Positions 1 to 9,546 are shown, numbered from the stretch's first letter. The stretch: DNA of 47,114 nucleotides from Prado023 sp963706885 (GCA_963706885.1 CAVPNX010000016.1:1-47114), one strand, 5' to 3'. The notes: generated by a model not told the origin, from the letters alone. Translations and numbers: made by a program.

Positions 1-63
1 CGGCCGCCGTCCTGCCGGATCGACCTGCACGGGATTGTCAGCGGCCCGGGTGACAATGCACCT

Positions 64-2004
64 GTGTCCCCACTGGTCAGCAGCCCCAGCCCGCAGCCAG
101 CCACAGCCTCGTTGCAGGTGCTGCGTGAGGTCTTCGGCTACGACGGGTTCCGCGGGGCCCAGGCCGAGATCATCGACCAGGTGGTCTCCGGCGGGGACGC
201 TCTGGTGCTGATGCCCACCGGCGGCGGGAAGTCGGTGTGCTACCAGGTGCCGGCGATCGTCCGGCCCGGCGTGGGGGTCGTGGTCTCGCCGCTGATCGCC
301 CTGATGCAGGACCAGGTCGACGCGATGCGGCTTCTCGGCGTGCGCGCGGCGTTCCTGAACTCGAGCCTCGACTGCCGCCGGCGCCGCCGAGGTCCTCCGG
401 GCGATGTCCGCCGGTGAGCTCGACCTGCTCTACGTCGCCCCCGAGCGGCTGGTGACCGCCGGGTTCCTCGCCCAGCTCGACCGGATCGACGCCGCCCACG
501 GCATCGCCCTGTTCGCGATCGACGAGGCGCACTGCGTGTCCCAGTGGGGCCACGACTTCCGCCCCGAGTACCTCGGCCTGTCGGTGCTGGCCGAGCGGTT
601 CCCGGACGTGCCGCGGGTCGCGCTGACCGCCACGGCCGACATGCTCACCCGCGCGGAGATCCGCTAACGGCTCGCCCTCGGCGACGCCCCGGAGTTCCTG
701 TCCAGCTTCGACCGGCCGAACATCCGCTACACCGTGGTGGAGAAGGCCAACGCCCGCGAGCAGCTGCTGGGGTTCCTGACCGGGGACGGGGAGAGCCCGA
801 GCCTGATCGGCTCCTCGGGGATCGTCTACTGCTCGTCGCGCAAGAAGGTGGACCAGACCGCCGCGTGGCTGAGCGAGCAGGGCATCACTGCGCTGGCCTA
901 CCACGCGGGCCTGGACCAGGCCCAGCGCCGATCCGCGCAGGACCGCTTCCAGCGCGAGGACGGCGTCGTGGTCGTGGCCACCATCGCCTTCGGGATGGGC
1001 ATCGACAAGCCCGACGTCCGGTTCGTGGCCCACCTCGACCTGCCCAAGAGCATCGAGGCCTACTACCAGGAGACCGGACGGGCCGGTCGCGACGGGGAGC
1101 CGGCCCAGGCCTGGATGGCCTACGGCCTGGCCGATGTCGTGCTGCAGAAGTCGTGGATCGACGCCTCGGACGCCCCACGGAGATCCGCCGGGTCGAGGCT
1201 GCGAAGCTCGACGCCCTCCTCGGGTACTGCGAGGCCGGCACCTGCCGTCGGGTCATCCTGCTGGACTACTTCGGGGAGCAGACCGGCCCGTGCGGCAACT
1301 GCGACACCTGCCTGACGCCCCCCGAGCTCTGGGACGGCACCGTCGCCGCCCAGAAGTTCCTGTCCGGCGTGATCCGCACCGGCCAACGGTTCGGTGCCGG
1401 TCACATCATCGACCTGCTCGTGGGCAAGCCCTCGCAGCGGATGACCGAGCTCGGCCACGACCAGCTGCCCACCTTCGGGGTGGGCGCGGAGCTGGACGCC
1501 ACCGCCTGGCGTGGCGTGGCCCGACAGCTCGTCGCCCAGGGCCTGCTGAGCTCGGACTCCCAGGCCTACGGGGCGCTGCGGGTCACGGCGGTGGCCGAGC
1601 CGGTCCTGCGCGGCCAGGCCCGGGTGGACCTGCGCCGGACGACCGCGAAACCACCCTCCCGGACGTCCCGGCGCCGGGGCGGATCCGCCGCGTCCGGTTC
1701 CGCGGCTGCCGTGACCCTCACCGGGCCGGACGCCGACCTGTTCGAGGTCCTGCGCGCCGAGCGCCGGTCGATCGCCGACGAGCAGGGCGTGCCCGCCTAC
1801 GTGGTGTTCCACGACGCCACCCTGCGCGAGATCGCCACCCGCCGTCCGGCCACCAACCAGCAGCTCCTGGACGTCCCGGGGATCGGCGCGGCCAAGGCCG
1901 AGCGGTACGGCGAGCGCATCCTGGCCGCGGTGGGCCGCACGGCAGCCGAGGCGGCTGCAGCGAGCGGGCGCTGCCCGGGTGCCAGCCCGGCCGGGCTGCC
2001 CTGA
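64..2004 (+). pseudogene. recQ: ATP-dependent DNA helicase RecQ, interrupted by two frame changes and one stop
   Basis: A 3'-5' superfamily 2 helicase of recombination and fork repair. Three pieces together give the whole RecQ layout: Walker A (TGGGKS) and SPLIALMQDQ near the start, the DEAH box followed by CVSQWGHDFR, the second RecA-like domain with ATIAFGMGIDKPDVR and QETGRAGRDG, the zinc cysteines (CRR...CGNCDTC), a winged helix, and a C-terminal HRDC domain (LLDVPGIGAAKAERYG). The frame changes near base 370 and again near 1173 in a CCCC run. An in-frame TAA lies at 665-667 where an Arg/Glu codon is expected. Total length is normal for the family and all motifs are intact, so I suspect sequence errors. 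The start is GTG at 64, with GACAAT six bases upstream suggesting a leaderless mRNA. Confidence 0.85.
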
Positions 2005-2033
2005 CCGCCGGCGGACCTGTACCGTGCCGAGCC

Positions 2034-3487
2034 ATGTCGCTCCAGCACCCTGAGGTGGGCAACTTCGCCGGGCACCTGGCCACCGTGGGTCGGGCGGTCG
2101 ATGACTGGCTGGACTCCGACATGCCCGATGCACTGTCCTCCGAGGTCGACTGGCAGACGGTGCTGTCCGGCGCCCGTCCCCGAGCACGGGATCGGTGCCG
2201 ATGCCACGATCGAGGAGTACGTGCGCCTCATCGTCCGCCCACGGCCAGCGGCTGACGTCGCCCGACGTCGTGGGGCTGGATCACGTCCGGCCCGACGACG
2301 GTTCCCTCCGCCGTGGCGGCCGGGGACGATGGCGGTCGCCCCCCAGCGGCAGACCTGCTGTCGGCCTTCCACCAGGTCGAGGAGCTCTCGCTGGAGTGGC
2401 TCGGCGCGATCTGCGGCCTGGCCCCGCACATGCGCGGCGTGTACTCCAGTGGTGGGTCGACTGCGAACCTCGTCGCCCTCGGCGCCGCCCGCCAGCACGC
2501 GCTCGAGCAGGCGGGGTATGACGCCTCGGACCTGGGCCTCGACGGTCGGCGGCTGGGCATCTACACCTCGACCCAGGCCCACAACACCGTGCAGCGCGCC
2601 GCCGGCGTCCTGGGGATCGGGCGATCGTCGGTCCGATCGGTCGCGGTGGACGCGGATCGTCGGATGGACCTCGGTGCGCTGGCTGCCGCGCTGGACCGCG
2701 ACCGCCGCGCCGGGATCCTGCCGGTGGCGGTCGTCGCGGCGGCCGGGACGACCAACACCGGCGCGATCGACCCGCTGCGGGGGGTCGGGGACCTGGCCCA
2801 CGCGCACGGGGCGTGGTTCCACGTCGATGGTGCCTACGGGCTGCCCGGGGATCCTCGATGACCGCGTCGCCGCCCTGTACGACGGGCTGGAGCTGGCCGA
2901 CTCGGCGATCACCGACCCGCACAAGTGGCTCGGCGCCCCGGTGGGCGTCGCCGCCACGTTCGTCCGCGATCGCTCGATCCTGCACCGAGCCTTCACCCAG
3001 GAGCCGGCCGACTACCTCGAGGGAGCCTTCTCCTCCGACGACGTCCAGTCCTCCCTGGACAGCATGGGCATCCCCTACTTCGACTTCGGCGTCGAGCTGT
3101 CCGCTCCCCCTCGCGGGGTGATGGTGTGGGCGATCCTGCGCGAGCTGGGCGTCGAGGGCGTGCGCGCCCGGATCGTTGTCGGACAACGACTTCGCCCGGT
3201 ACGTGGCGGCCCGCGCGCATGAGCACGACCGCCTCGAGGTGCTCGCCGAGCCGGTCCTGTCGATCTGCGGCTTCCGGTACCGGACCGGGGCCGACCTCGA
3301 CTGGGACGCGGTGAACTCACGGATCCTGCGGCGCCTGGCCCGGGAGACGTCGATCGTCATCAGCTCGACCTTCGTCGATGGCAGCTTCGTCCTGCGGCCG
3401 TGCTTCATCAACGCCCGCAGCACCACGGCCCACGTCGACGAGTTCCTCGACACGGTCGTCCGGTTCGGCGACGAGATCGCCGGGTGA
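2034..3487 (+). pseudogene. PLP-dependent aromatic-L-amino-acid-type decarboxylase, frame broken at about four places
   Basis: A group II pyridoxal-phosphate decarboxylase (DDC/tyrosine decarboxylase/glutamate decarboxylase superfamily), removing CO2 from an amino acid. Readable blocks in successive frames are GWITSGPTTVPSAVAAGD, YSSGGSTANLVALGAAR, TQAHNTVQRAAGVLGIG, HVDGAYG, the PLP lysine motif DPHKWLGAP, and a C-terminal domain ending RFGDEIAG. Frame shifts fall near 2172, 2256-2270, 2855 (GGGG run) and 3172. The substrate cannot be told from sequence. The total span (about 484 codons) is normal for the family, so a functional parent gene is likely and the breaks may be sequencing errors. 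TACCGT at 2020-2025 is a candidate leaderless -10. Confidence 0.75.
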
Positions 3488-3517
3488 CTGCACGCGGATT
3501 TGCGGGACGAGTGATAG

Positions 3518-3527
3518 CGATATATCG
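3518..3527. promoter_or_regulatory. Palindromic PadR-type operator
   Basis: CGATATATCG is a perfect 10-bp palindrome about 60 bp before the padR start. It is A/T-rich inside very G/C-rich DNA. PadR-family repressors usually bind short A/T-rich dyads in their own promoters, so autoregulation is the natural inference. Confidence 0.55.
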
Positions 3528-3585
3528 TTGTACCTGTCGTTGAGCGCACCTGCTCCGACATCTGACAACGAAGGAGGACTCGCTG

Positions 3586-4232
3586 ATGACCCGCGAATCC
3601 CACATGCACCACCCGAGCCATCACCGTCATCACGACGACCCCGCCGCCCAGTCCGAGCCGTTCGGCGACGGCGTCCCCAACGAACCCCGCCCCGGTCGGG
3701 GCCGCGGTCGCGGCCACCGGCACGGGGCGGCGGCCGTGGCCCCGGCGGCCCGGGCTTCGGTCCCGGCCCCGGAGGCTTCGGTCCCCGCGGTCGGCGACGA
3801 CGCCCCAAGGGGGCGGTCCGCGACGCCATCCTGTCCCTGCTCGCCGAGGGCCCGGCCAACGGATACAGCCTGATGAAGCAGATCGCCGAACGGGCCGAGG
3901 GCGAGTGGAGCCCCAGCCCCGGTTCGGTCTACCCGACCCTCGCCCAGCTCGTGGACGAGGGCCTGATCGAAGCCACCGGCGAGGGCAAGGGCACCGATTT
4001 CGCCCTCACCCCCCAGGGCCGGGAGTACGTCGAGCAGAACGCCGACTCGCTTGCCGCCATCTGGGCGGACACCGCCCACGGAGCGCCCACCCGCGCGGCG
4101 ATGCGCGACAGCATCACCGCACTGATGGGTGTCCTCCAGCAGTTCCGGTTCGCCACCGACGAGCAGCGCCAACGGGCCGTCGAGCAGCTCGACGAGACCC
4201 GCCGATCGCTGCACCGGATCCTGGCGGAGTAG
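3586..4232 (+). CDS. PadR family transcriptional regulator with His/Gly-rich N-terminus (one frame change)
   Basis: A dimeric winged-helix repressor. The PadR domain starts at KGAVRDAILSLLAEGPANGY, followed by the wing segment SPGSVYPTLAQLVDEGLIE and a C-terminal dimerisation helix ending RRSLHRILAE. The start is fixed by AAGGAGG at 3571-3577 before ATG 3586. The N-terminus is rich in histidine (HMHHPSHHRHHDD) and then in Gly/Arg/Pro, a flexible and possibly metal-binding tail known from other actinobacterial PadR proteins. The N-terminal frame and the domain frame differ. The shift lies near 3720 in a run of G/C triplets and looks like one missing base. No target gene is adjacent, and the palindrome at 3518 suggests autoregulation. 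Confidence 0.8.
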
Positions 4233-4244
4233 CAGCGAACCCGT

Positions 4245-4285
4245 ACAACGGCCCCTCCCGGCGCGACGCGGGGAGGGGCCGTTGT
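4245..4285. terminator. Bidirectional factor-independent terminator hairpin
   Basis: A perfect 15-bp stem (ACAACGGCCCCTCCC at 4245-4259 with its complement at 4271-4285) and an 11-base loop, placed exactly between the convergent padR and aminotransferase genes. Confidence 0.85.
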
Positions 4286-4297
4286 CGTTCGTCGGTC

Positions 4298-5728
4298 TCA
4301 GGCGCGCAGCGCCTGTGCGAGGTCGGTGAACTCGCCGACCAGCAGGCCCATGTCCTCGCTCGTGTGCGCAAGCGAGACCAGCCACTGCTCGTCGAGCCCG
4401 GGTGGGGTGAGGATCCCGCGGTTGACGCCCCACAGCCAGCTGAGCTCGGCGATGCCGAAGTCCGTGCGCTTGTAGTCGCGGTAGTTGCGCACCGGGTCGG
4501 TCGCCCAGGTGACCGCCCCCTTGACCCCGAAGCCCACCGTCTGGGCAGGCAGCTCGTACTGGGCGATCACGGCATCGATCGCGTCCAGTGCGTCGTCGTT
4601 GAGCCTCTCGGCCGCTGCGAGTGCCTCGTGCGTGCAGACCTCGTCGACGGCCGCTGCCGCAGCCATGACCAGCGGGTTGCCGTTGTACGTGCCGAAGTGC
4701 GGCATGCGCTGGTCGGTCACGGTGGCCATCACCTCGGCACGCCCACCGAACACAGCCAGGGGCAGGCCACCACCGACGCTCTTGGCCAGGCAGACCAGGT
4801 CGGGGGTGACACCCAGCCGCTGCGACGCCCCGCCGTATCCGGCGGTCAGGCCGGTCTTGACCTCGTCGAACACCAGCAGCACGCCGTGGCGGTCGCACGC
4901 CTCGCGCACACCGGTCAGGTAGCCGGCGTCGGGGACGACGATCGAGATGTTCTCCAGCACGGGCTCCATCACGACGGCGGCAACCTCCGACGCGTGCTCG
5001 GCGAGGATCGCCTCGAGCCGATCGAGGTCGTTGTAGGGCACGACGTGCACCGTGCCGGCCTCGACGTCGAACGGGGTGACCGGGATCGGGGCGTCCTCGG
5101 GCCCGGACTCGGCGACGTCGGGCTTCACGGAGACGCTCAGGGCGTCGTACCCGCCGTGGTAGCCCCCCTCGATCTTGATGATGGCGTGGCGCTCGGTGAA
5201 GGCGCGCGCGGTGCGCACCGCGTACATCGTGGCCTCGGTGCCCGAGTTGGTGAAGCGCAGCTGATCCAGTCCGAACCGCTGCTGGAACCGCTCGGCGACG
5301 GCTGTGGCCGACGGAGACGGCGTGACGAACAGCGTCCCGGTCTCCATCGCGCCGATCACGGCGGCCACCACGGCGGGGTTCAGGTGGCCGACGAGCATCG
5401 CCCCGAATCCCATCGACAGGTCCAGCAGCTGCCGACCGTCGACATCGGTGAGCCACGCCCCCTTGGCCGAGGTGATCGAGATCGGGTACGGGTCCCAGTG
5501 CTGGAACGACGAGGTCACGCCCAGGGGCAGGGAACCCATCGCCCGCTTGTTGTGCTCCCCCGAGCCCGAGGTGTCCCGCGTGAACCGCTCCCACTCGGCA
5601 GCCGTGAGCGCCTCGACCCGGGCGGGGTCCAGCGGCGTCGAAGCCCCCGGCAGGGTCCTGCGGGTGGCCGGGTCGTGCGGCGGCCAGACTCGGGGGGCGG
5701 CAGCAGCCGGGGAAGTCTCAGTCGTCAT
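4298..5728 (-). CDS. Class III aminotransferase, glutamate-1-semialdehyde 2,1-aminomutase-like
   Basis: A PLP enzyme of fold type I, 476 residues. Visible motifs are FTNSGTEATMYAVRTARAF (phosphate-binding region), EGGYHGGYD, VFDEVKTGL (cofactor Asp) and the PLP lysine in LAKSVGGGLP near residue 315. It resembles glutamate-1-semialdehyde aminomutase, but HemL usually reads FDEVMTGFR and GKIIGGGLP. No haem genes are nearby, so I call it a GSAM-like aminotransferase of unknown substrate rather than hemL. The start is ATG 5728 preceded by GGAG; the open frame continues further upstream, but that extension is low-complexity and unsupported. It ends against the shared terminator. Confidence 0.8.
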   Translation of the reverse strand: MTTETSPAAAAPRVWPPHDPATRRTLPGASTPLDPARVEALTAAEWERFTRDTSGSGEHNKRAMGSLPLGVTSSFQHWDPYPISITSAKGAWLTDVDGRQLLDLSMGFGAMLVGHLNPAVVAAVIGAMETGTLFVTPSPSATAVAERFQQRFGLDQLRFTNSGTEATMYAVRTARAFTERHAIIKIEGGYHGGYDALSVSVKPDVAESGPEDAPIPVTPFDVEAGTVHVVPYNDLDRLEAILAEHASEVAAVVMEPVLENISIVVPDAGYLTGVREACDRHGVLLVFDEVKTGLTAGYGGASQRLGVTPDLVCLAKSVGGGLPLAVFGGRAEVMATVTDQRMPHFGTYNGNPLVMAAAAAVDEVCTHEALAAAERLNDDALDAIDAVIAQYELPAQTVGFGVKGAVTWATDPVRNYRDYKRTDFGIAELSWLWGVNRGILTPPGLDEQWLVSLAHTSEDMGLLVGEFTDLAQALRA

Positions 5729-5868
5729 CAGGGGTCTCCAAGGTGGGTTCGCGGAACGGCTCCTGCAGAGGCTACCCGGCTGGGGCAGGGGTTGCTCTCC
5801 CCCAGCGGCCACGGGGAGGTCCGCGACCCTGCGTGGGTCGGCCGGCAGCGCGCTCAGCCGTCGGCTCC

Positions 5869-5874
5869 TACGCT
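5869..5874 (+). promoter_or_regulatory. Leaderless -10 of the SppA gene
   Basis: TACGCT lies six bases before ATG 5881, with no ribosome binding site between. This is the TANNNT-N6-8-start arrangement seen repeatedly in this window. Confidence 0.5.
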
Positions 5875-5880
5875 TGCTGC

Positions 5881-7530
5881 ATGCTCGCACCCCCTGCCCT
5901 GCCCGGTCGCCGGCCTGACGTGCTCCTCGAGCTCGATCTCACGCAGGACCCGGTGATGAGCGACTCCGAGGACCCGATCACCCGACTGCGCACGCGGGGG
6001 CGCGCACACCTGCGCCCGATCCTGCGGGCGCTGCACGAGGGCGCGGGGGACCCGCACGTGCGCGGCCTGATCGCCAAGGTCGGCGGGGAGCTGCCCTGGG
6101 CAGTCATGCAGGAGCTCAGGCTGGCGGTCCAGGCGTTCGGCGCACAGGGCAAGCCCACCCTGGCCTGGGCCGAGACCCTCGGCGCGGGGTCGGGCTCCAT
6201 GGCCGCATACGTGCTTGCCAGCGCGTTCGACGAGGTCTGGCTCCAGCCCGGGGGCGAGCTCGGGATCCTGGGGGTCGGGGTCGAGGTGACCTTCCTCCGG
6301 GGCGCCCTGGACAAGGTCGGCGTCGAGCCGCAGATCGAGCAGCGCCACGAGTTCAAGAACGCGGCGAACACCCTCATGCGCACGGAGTTCACCGAGGCCC
6401 ACCGGGCGGCCCTCGACCGACTGGCCGAGGCGATCTTCACCGACGCCGTCGACATGATCGCCGAGGGCCGCCGGATGCAGCCCGACGTCGTGCGGCAGCT
6501 CATCGACACCGGGCCCCGGACGGCAGCCCAGGCGCATGACGTCGGGATGGTCGACCACCTCGGGTACCGCGACCAGGCGTACGCGGCCATGCGCGCAGGT
6601 GTGGGGCCCGACGTTGAGCTGCTGTTCGCCGATCGCTGGGCGCCACCACGACGTCCACGTGTCCCCGCACGCCGGAAGGGCCACGTCGCCCTCGTCGAGG
6701 TGAGCGGCTCGATCGCCTCGGGGCGCTCGACCCGAGGTCCGGTCGGGCGGCAGGTGGGCAGCGACTCGGTCTGCTCGGCGCTTCGTGCTGCGACCAGCGA
6801 CGAGAACTGCCGCGCCGTGGTCATGCACATCAACTCCCCCGGTGGGTCGGCGGTCGCCTCCGACACGATCTGGCGAGAGGTGCGCCTGGTCCAGGAGGCG
6901 GGGAAGCCAGTCGTCGTGTCCATGGGTGCGGTCGCGGCCTCGGGGGGCTACTACATCGCCTGCCCCGCCGACGCGATCGTCGCCCTTCCTGCCACCCTCA
7001 CCGGCTCGATCGGTGTCTTCGGCGGCAAGGTGGTCGTCCGCGACCTGATGCAGCGACTGGGGCTCACGACTGGAACGGTCTCCTACGGCGCCCGGTCGCG
7101 GATGTACTCGCCGCGGCAGGGATTCAGCGACGACGAGCGCGCGCAGCTCGACGCCATCCTGGACGCGATCTACGCCGACTTCGTGGCCAAGGTCGCAGCC
7201 GGCCGTGGCCGGCCGGTGGACGAGATCGAGGCGATCGCCCGGGGCCGGGTGTGGACCGGTACCGACGCTGTGCGGATCGGCCTGGTCGACGAGCTCGGCG
7301 GGTTGCGCGATGCGCTGCGGATCGCCCGGGCCCGAGCTGGTCTGCCCGTTGACGCACCCGTCGTCACCGCACTGCACGTCCCACCATTGGCCCGGCTGGG
7401 GCGTGCCCGGAACAGCGAGGACCCCCGGGCGGCGCTCGGCACCACCCTGCCCGGGCTCTCGGACCTCGCCGCCGAGCTCGGGCTCACGTCGGCGTCCGAG
7501 CTGCGGATGCCAACGATCACCCTGCGCTGA
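5881..7530 (+). CDS. sppA: Signal peptide peptidase SppA-type serine protease (S49, long form)
   Basis: Membrane-associated S49 peptidases of this kind clear remnant signal peptides. The protein has 549 residues with two tandem ClpP/crotonase-like domains, like the 67-kDa E. coli SppA. The general-base Lys is in HEFKNAANT (about residue 159, first half) and the nucleophile Ser in AVAASGGYYIA (about 354, second half), so the Ser/Lys dyad is split between the two domains as in the family. TGSIGVFGGK follows. No N-terminal signal anchor is evident with this start, which is unusual for membrane SppA but common in actinobacterial homologues. The start is ATG 5881, supported by the -10-like hexamer directly upstream. 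Confidence 0.85.
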   Translation: MLAPPALPGRRPDVLLELDLTQDPVMSDSEDPITRLRTRGRAHLRPILRALHEGAGDPHVRGLIAKVGGELPWAVMQELRLAVQAFGAQGKPTLAWAETLGAGSGSMAAYVLASAFDEVWLQPGGELGILGVGVEVTFLRGALDKVGVEPQIEQRHEFKNAANTLMRTEFTEAHRAALDRLAEAIFTDAVDMIAEGRRMQPDVVRQLIDTGPRTAAQAHDVGMVDHLGYRDQAYAAMRAGVGPDVELLFADRWAPPRRPRVPARRKGHVALVEVSGSIASGRSTRGPVGRQVGSDSVCSALRAATSDENCRAVVMHINSPGGSAVASDTIWREVRLVQEAGKPVVVSMGAVAASGGYYIACPADAIVALPATLTGSIGVFGGKVVVRDLMQRLGLTTGTVSYGARSRMYSPRQGFSDDERAQLDAILDAIYADFVAKVAAGRGRPVDEIEAIARGRVWTGTDAVRIGLVDELGGLRDALRIARARAGLPVDAPVVTALHVPPLARLGRARNSEDPRAALGTTLPGLSDLAAELGLTSASELRMPTITLR

Positions 7531-7561
7531 GGGCAGCGCCGGGTCGCAGCGACCTCCCGGG

Positions 7562-8029
7562 TCAGCGGGGCCGCCAGGGCTTCCAGACTGTGGTCGCGGC
7601 CGCACGGGGCTTGCCGTCCCACACCAGTTCCGCCTCGACGATCACCTGGTCGGCATCCGCCGAGGCCACCGCCGCACGCAGCTCCAGCACCTGGCCCAGG
7701 GGCACGGGACGCAGGTAGCGCAGGTCCAGGCCTGCGGTCACGTACAGCAGCGGTGCGCCCTGGGCAGGCTCCATCCCCAGCAGGGAGGCCCGGTGGAACA
7801 CCGCCGCCCCGCTGTGGCAGTCCAGCACGGTCGCGATGATCCCCCCGTTGAGGAAGCCGAACCCGTTGTCGTGCTCGGGCCACGGCTCGAAGGCCGCCGT
7901 CACGACCCCGTCGCCGGGATAGCTGCGCAGCTTCAAGCCCCGGTCGTTGGCATGCCCGCACCCGAAGCAGGTCAGCTGCGGGTACAGGCGCTCCTGGATG
8001 CTCAGCTCCTGGACCACGGTCGCTCCCAT
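7562..8029 (-). CDS. PaaI-like hotdog-fold thioesterase
   Basis: 155 residues with a single hotdog domain. The catalytic loop is GFLNGGIIATVLDCHSG, which matches the HGG(x)xxxxD pattern of PaaI/YbgC-type acyl-CoA thioesterases with Asn in place of the His. An N-terminal CFGCGHAND motif (CxxC) is typical of the actinobacterial hotdog group. The protein probably hydrolyses an acyl-CoA, but the substrate is unknown. It converges on sppA with only about 30 bp between them. The start ATG 8029 is the first good Met before the domain. Confidence 0.75.
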   Translation of the reverse strand: MGATVVQELSIQERLYPQLTCFGCGHANDRGLKLRSYPGDGVVTAAFEPWPEHDNGFGFLNGGIIATVLDCHSGAAVFHRASLLGMEPAQGAPLLYVTAGLDLRYLRPVPLGQVLELRAAVASADADQVIVEAELVWDGKPRAAATTVWKPWRPR

Positions 8030-8084
8030 CGTCGGGACCCAGCATGGCCCACCGCTCCCGACAGCCCACCGGCGGGGATCGGCC

Positions 8085-8090
8085 TAGTCT
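8085..8090 (+). promoter_or_regulatory. Leaderless -10 upstream of tag
   Basis: TAGTCT is followed six bases later by GTG 8097. That GTG opens a 19-codon frame (8097-8156) overlapping the tag ATG by eight bases. Either it is a leader peptide, or the true tag start lies here and a one-base error in the CCCC run near 8110 hides it. Confidence 0.4.
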
Positions 8091-8148
8091 GGAGCGGTGT
8101 GCACCGATCGCCCCACATGGCCCTCATGGCCCTGCCGCCGCGGACAGC

Positions 8149-8798
8149 ATGGCTGATCCGGACCTGTGTGCCGGCACGCCGCGCTGCTTCTGGGTCGACT
8201 CTGCCCCCGCCGACTACATCGCCTACCACGACACCGAGTGGGGCTTCCCGGTCGGCGACGACCGCCGGCTGTTCGAGAAGCTCTGCCTCGAGGGCTTCCA
8301 GGCCGGGCTGAGCTGGCTGACGATCCTGCGCAAGCGCGACCACTTCCGCGATGCCTTCGCCCGGTTCGATGTCGAGACTGTCGCCCGCTTCACCGAGGCC
8401 GACGTGGGCAGGCTGCTCGCAGATGCGGGGATCGTGCGCCACCGCGGCAAGATCGAGGCGACGATCGGCAACGCCCGGGCGGCTCTCACCCTTATCGACG
8501 AGGAAGGCTCGCTCGCGACCTACCTCTGGGGTTTCGAGCCCGCACCGGCGGAGCGCCCCACCCGATACCGGGCCGAGGACATCCGCGCACTGACCACGGC
8601 ACCATCGGCGATCGCCCTGTCCAGCGATCTCAAGCGCCGTGGATTCCGGTTCGTCGGACCGACGACCATGTACGCGTTCATGCAGGCGATGGGCCTGGTC
8701 AACGACCACACCGAGGACTGCGCCTTCCGTGCCGACGCGCAGGCTGCGCGGAGGGATTCACGGTTCCCTCGGCCCGTCGGCCCGCGGCGTCGCGCTGA
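8149..8798 (+). CDS. tag: DNA-3-methyladenine glycosylase I (Tag), C-terminal frame change
   Basis: Removes 3-methyladenine from alkylated DNA in base excision repair. Hallmarks are an N-terminal Cys, YHDTEWGFPV, the helix-hairpin segment FEKLCLEGFQAGLSW, FVGPTTMYAFMQAMG and the zinc-site pair in NDHTEDC. The zinc snap of Tag (Cys, His, His, Cys) is therefore complete. After DCAFRADAQAAR the frame runs on into the opposite tetR gene. A single-base change near 8750 would end it at TGA 8796-8798, exactly abutting the tetR stop, so I place the end there. The start is ATG 8149, with a GTG at 8097 as an alternative. Confidence 0.85.
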
Positions 8799-9455
8799 TC
8801 AGCGCTTGCCCACCAGGTCACCGACCGGCAGCGGCTCGGCCGCGATGACCTCCTGGGGGGCACCGACCAGGCGCAGCGTGGCCTGCAGGCAGATCCCGGC
8901 GTACGCGGGGTCGAGATGGCCGGCAACCGCCAACGACGCAAATCCGTGCACCATCGACCACATCGGCACTTCGAGCCCTGGGCGCAGCGCTGGATCGAGG
9001 ACCCCGGTGGCGACGAGGTCGTCGAGGGCGGCGGTGAGCAGCTGGTAGGCGCCGCTCATCGGGTGCTCATCGGGATCGACTCCGCAGTGCGTGCCGAACG
9101 TGTGCGCGAACAGGTTCGGCTCAGCCAGCGCGAACTCGACGTAGGCCCGTCCGAGTCGGGCGAAGCGGGCCGCGCTGTGGGCGGCCGGGGCGCGGGTCGC
9201 TGCAGAAGGGTCGGCATCGACCTCGGCGAGGGCGGCGATCATGTGCCGCTCGAGGAGGTCGATGCCGCACTGGCTCACCTCGTGGTGGATCGAGGTCTTG
9301 TCCGGGAAGTGGTGGTAGGCGGCGCTCGGGGAGACGTCCAGGGCCGCGGCCAGTCCCCGGACGGTCAGGGATTCGGGCCCCTGCTCGCGGACCCGGATCA
9401 CGGCGGCGTTGATGAGCCCTTCGCGGAGATCCCCATGGTGGTACGGCTTGGCCAT
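8799..9455 (-). CDS. TetR/AcrR family transcriptional regulator
   Basis: 218 residues. The N-terminal helix-turn-helix reads LTVRGLAAALDVSPSAAYHH with the usual FPDK after it. The C-terminal half resembles the WHG (TetR_C_33) ligand domain, with FALAEPNLFAHTFG and MWSMVHGFASLAVAGHLD. The gene is divergent from an MMPL exporter across a 91-bp region with repeated sites, so the expected role is repression of the exporter with release by a ligand. The start is ATG 9455 (MAKPYHHGDLR), where homology to TetR proteins begins; an upstream extension in the same frame would run through the promoter region. Confidence 0.85.
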   Translation of the reverse strand: MAKPYHHGDLREGLINAAVIRVREQGPESLTVRGLAAALDVSPSAAYHHFPDKTSIHHEVSQCGIDLLERHMIAALAEVDADPSAATRAPAAHSAARFARLGRAYVEFALAEPNLFAHTFGTHCGVDPDEHPMSGAYQLLTAALDDLVATGVLDPALRPGLEVPMWSMVHGFASLAVAGHLDPAYAGICLQATLRLVGAPQEVIAAEPLPVGDLVGKR

Positions 9456-9476
9456 GCCCGAATCATAGCGCAGAAC

Positions 9477-9525
9477 TTGACAACGTTCAGATGGGCCTCC
9501 ATGATGATCCGAACATCGTTCAGAT
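9477..9525 (+). promoter_or_regulatory. mmpL promoter with repeated TetR-type operator half-sites
   Basis: TTGACA at 9477-9482 and CATGAT at 9500-9505 (17-bp spacer) form a promoter pointing at the exporter. CGTTCAGAT occurs at 9484-9492 and again at 9517-9525, 33 bp apart (about three helical turns). Each copy is preceded by a GAAC half, giving GAAC...CGTTC inverted repeats. One copy sits in the spacer and the other just downstream of the -10, ideal places for repression. Confidence 0.55.
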
Positions 9526-9546
9526 ACCCCCCTCGGAGGCACCCAG

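Noticed and set aside
170..1033. Long bottom-strand ORF opposite recQ, and many others like it (5854-7605, 9901-11841, 12318-14108, 23268-25112, 28913-32155, 37114-39042)
   Set aside because: They mirror conserved genes on the other strand. GC-rich codon bias leaves few stops in the antisense frames; the translations are low-complexity and match nothing.
64..4232. Programmed ribosomal frameshifting as the cause of the broken frames
   Set aside because: No slippery heptamers with downstream pseudoknots are evident, and the breaks are too many and in unrelated families.
4298..5728. Calling the aminotransferase hemL
   Set aside because: The motifs around the cofactor Asp and Lys differ from true GSAM and no tetrapyrrole genes adjoin it.
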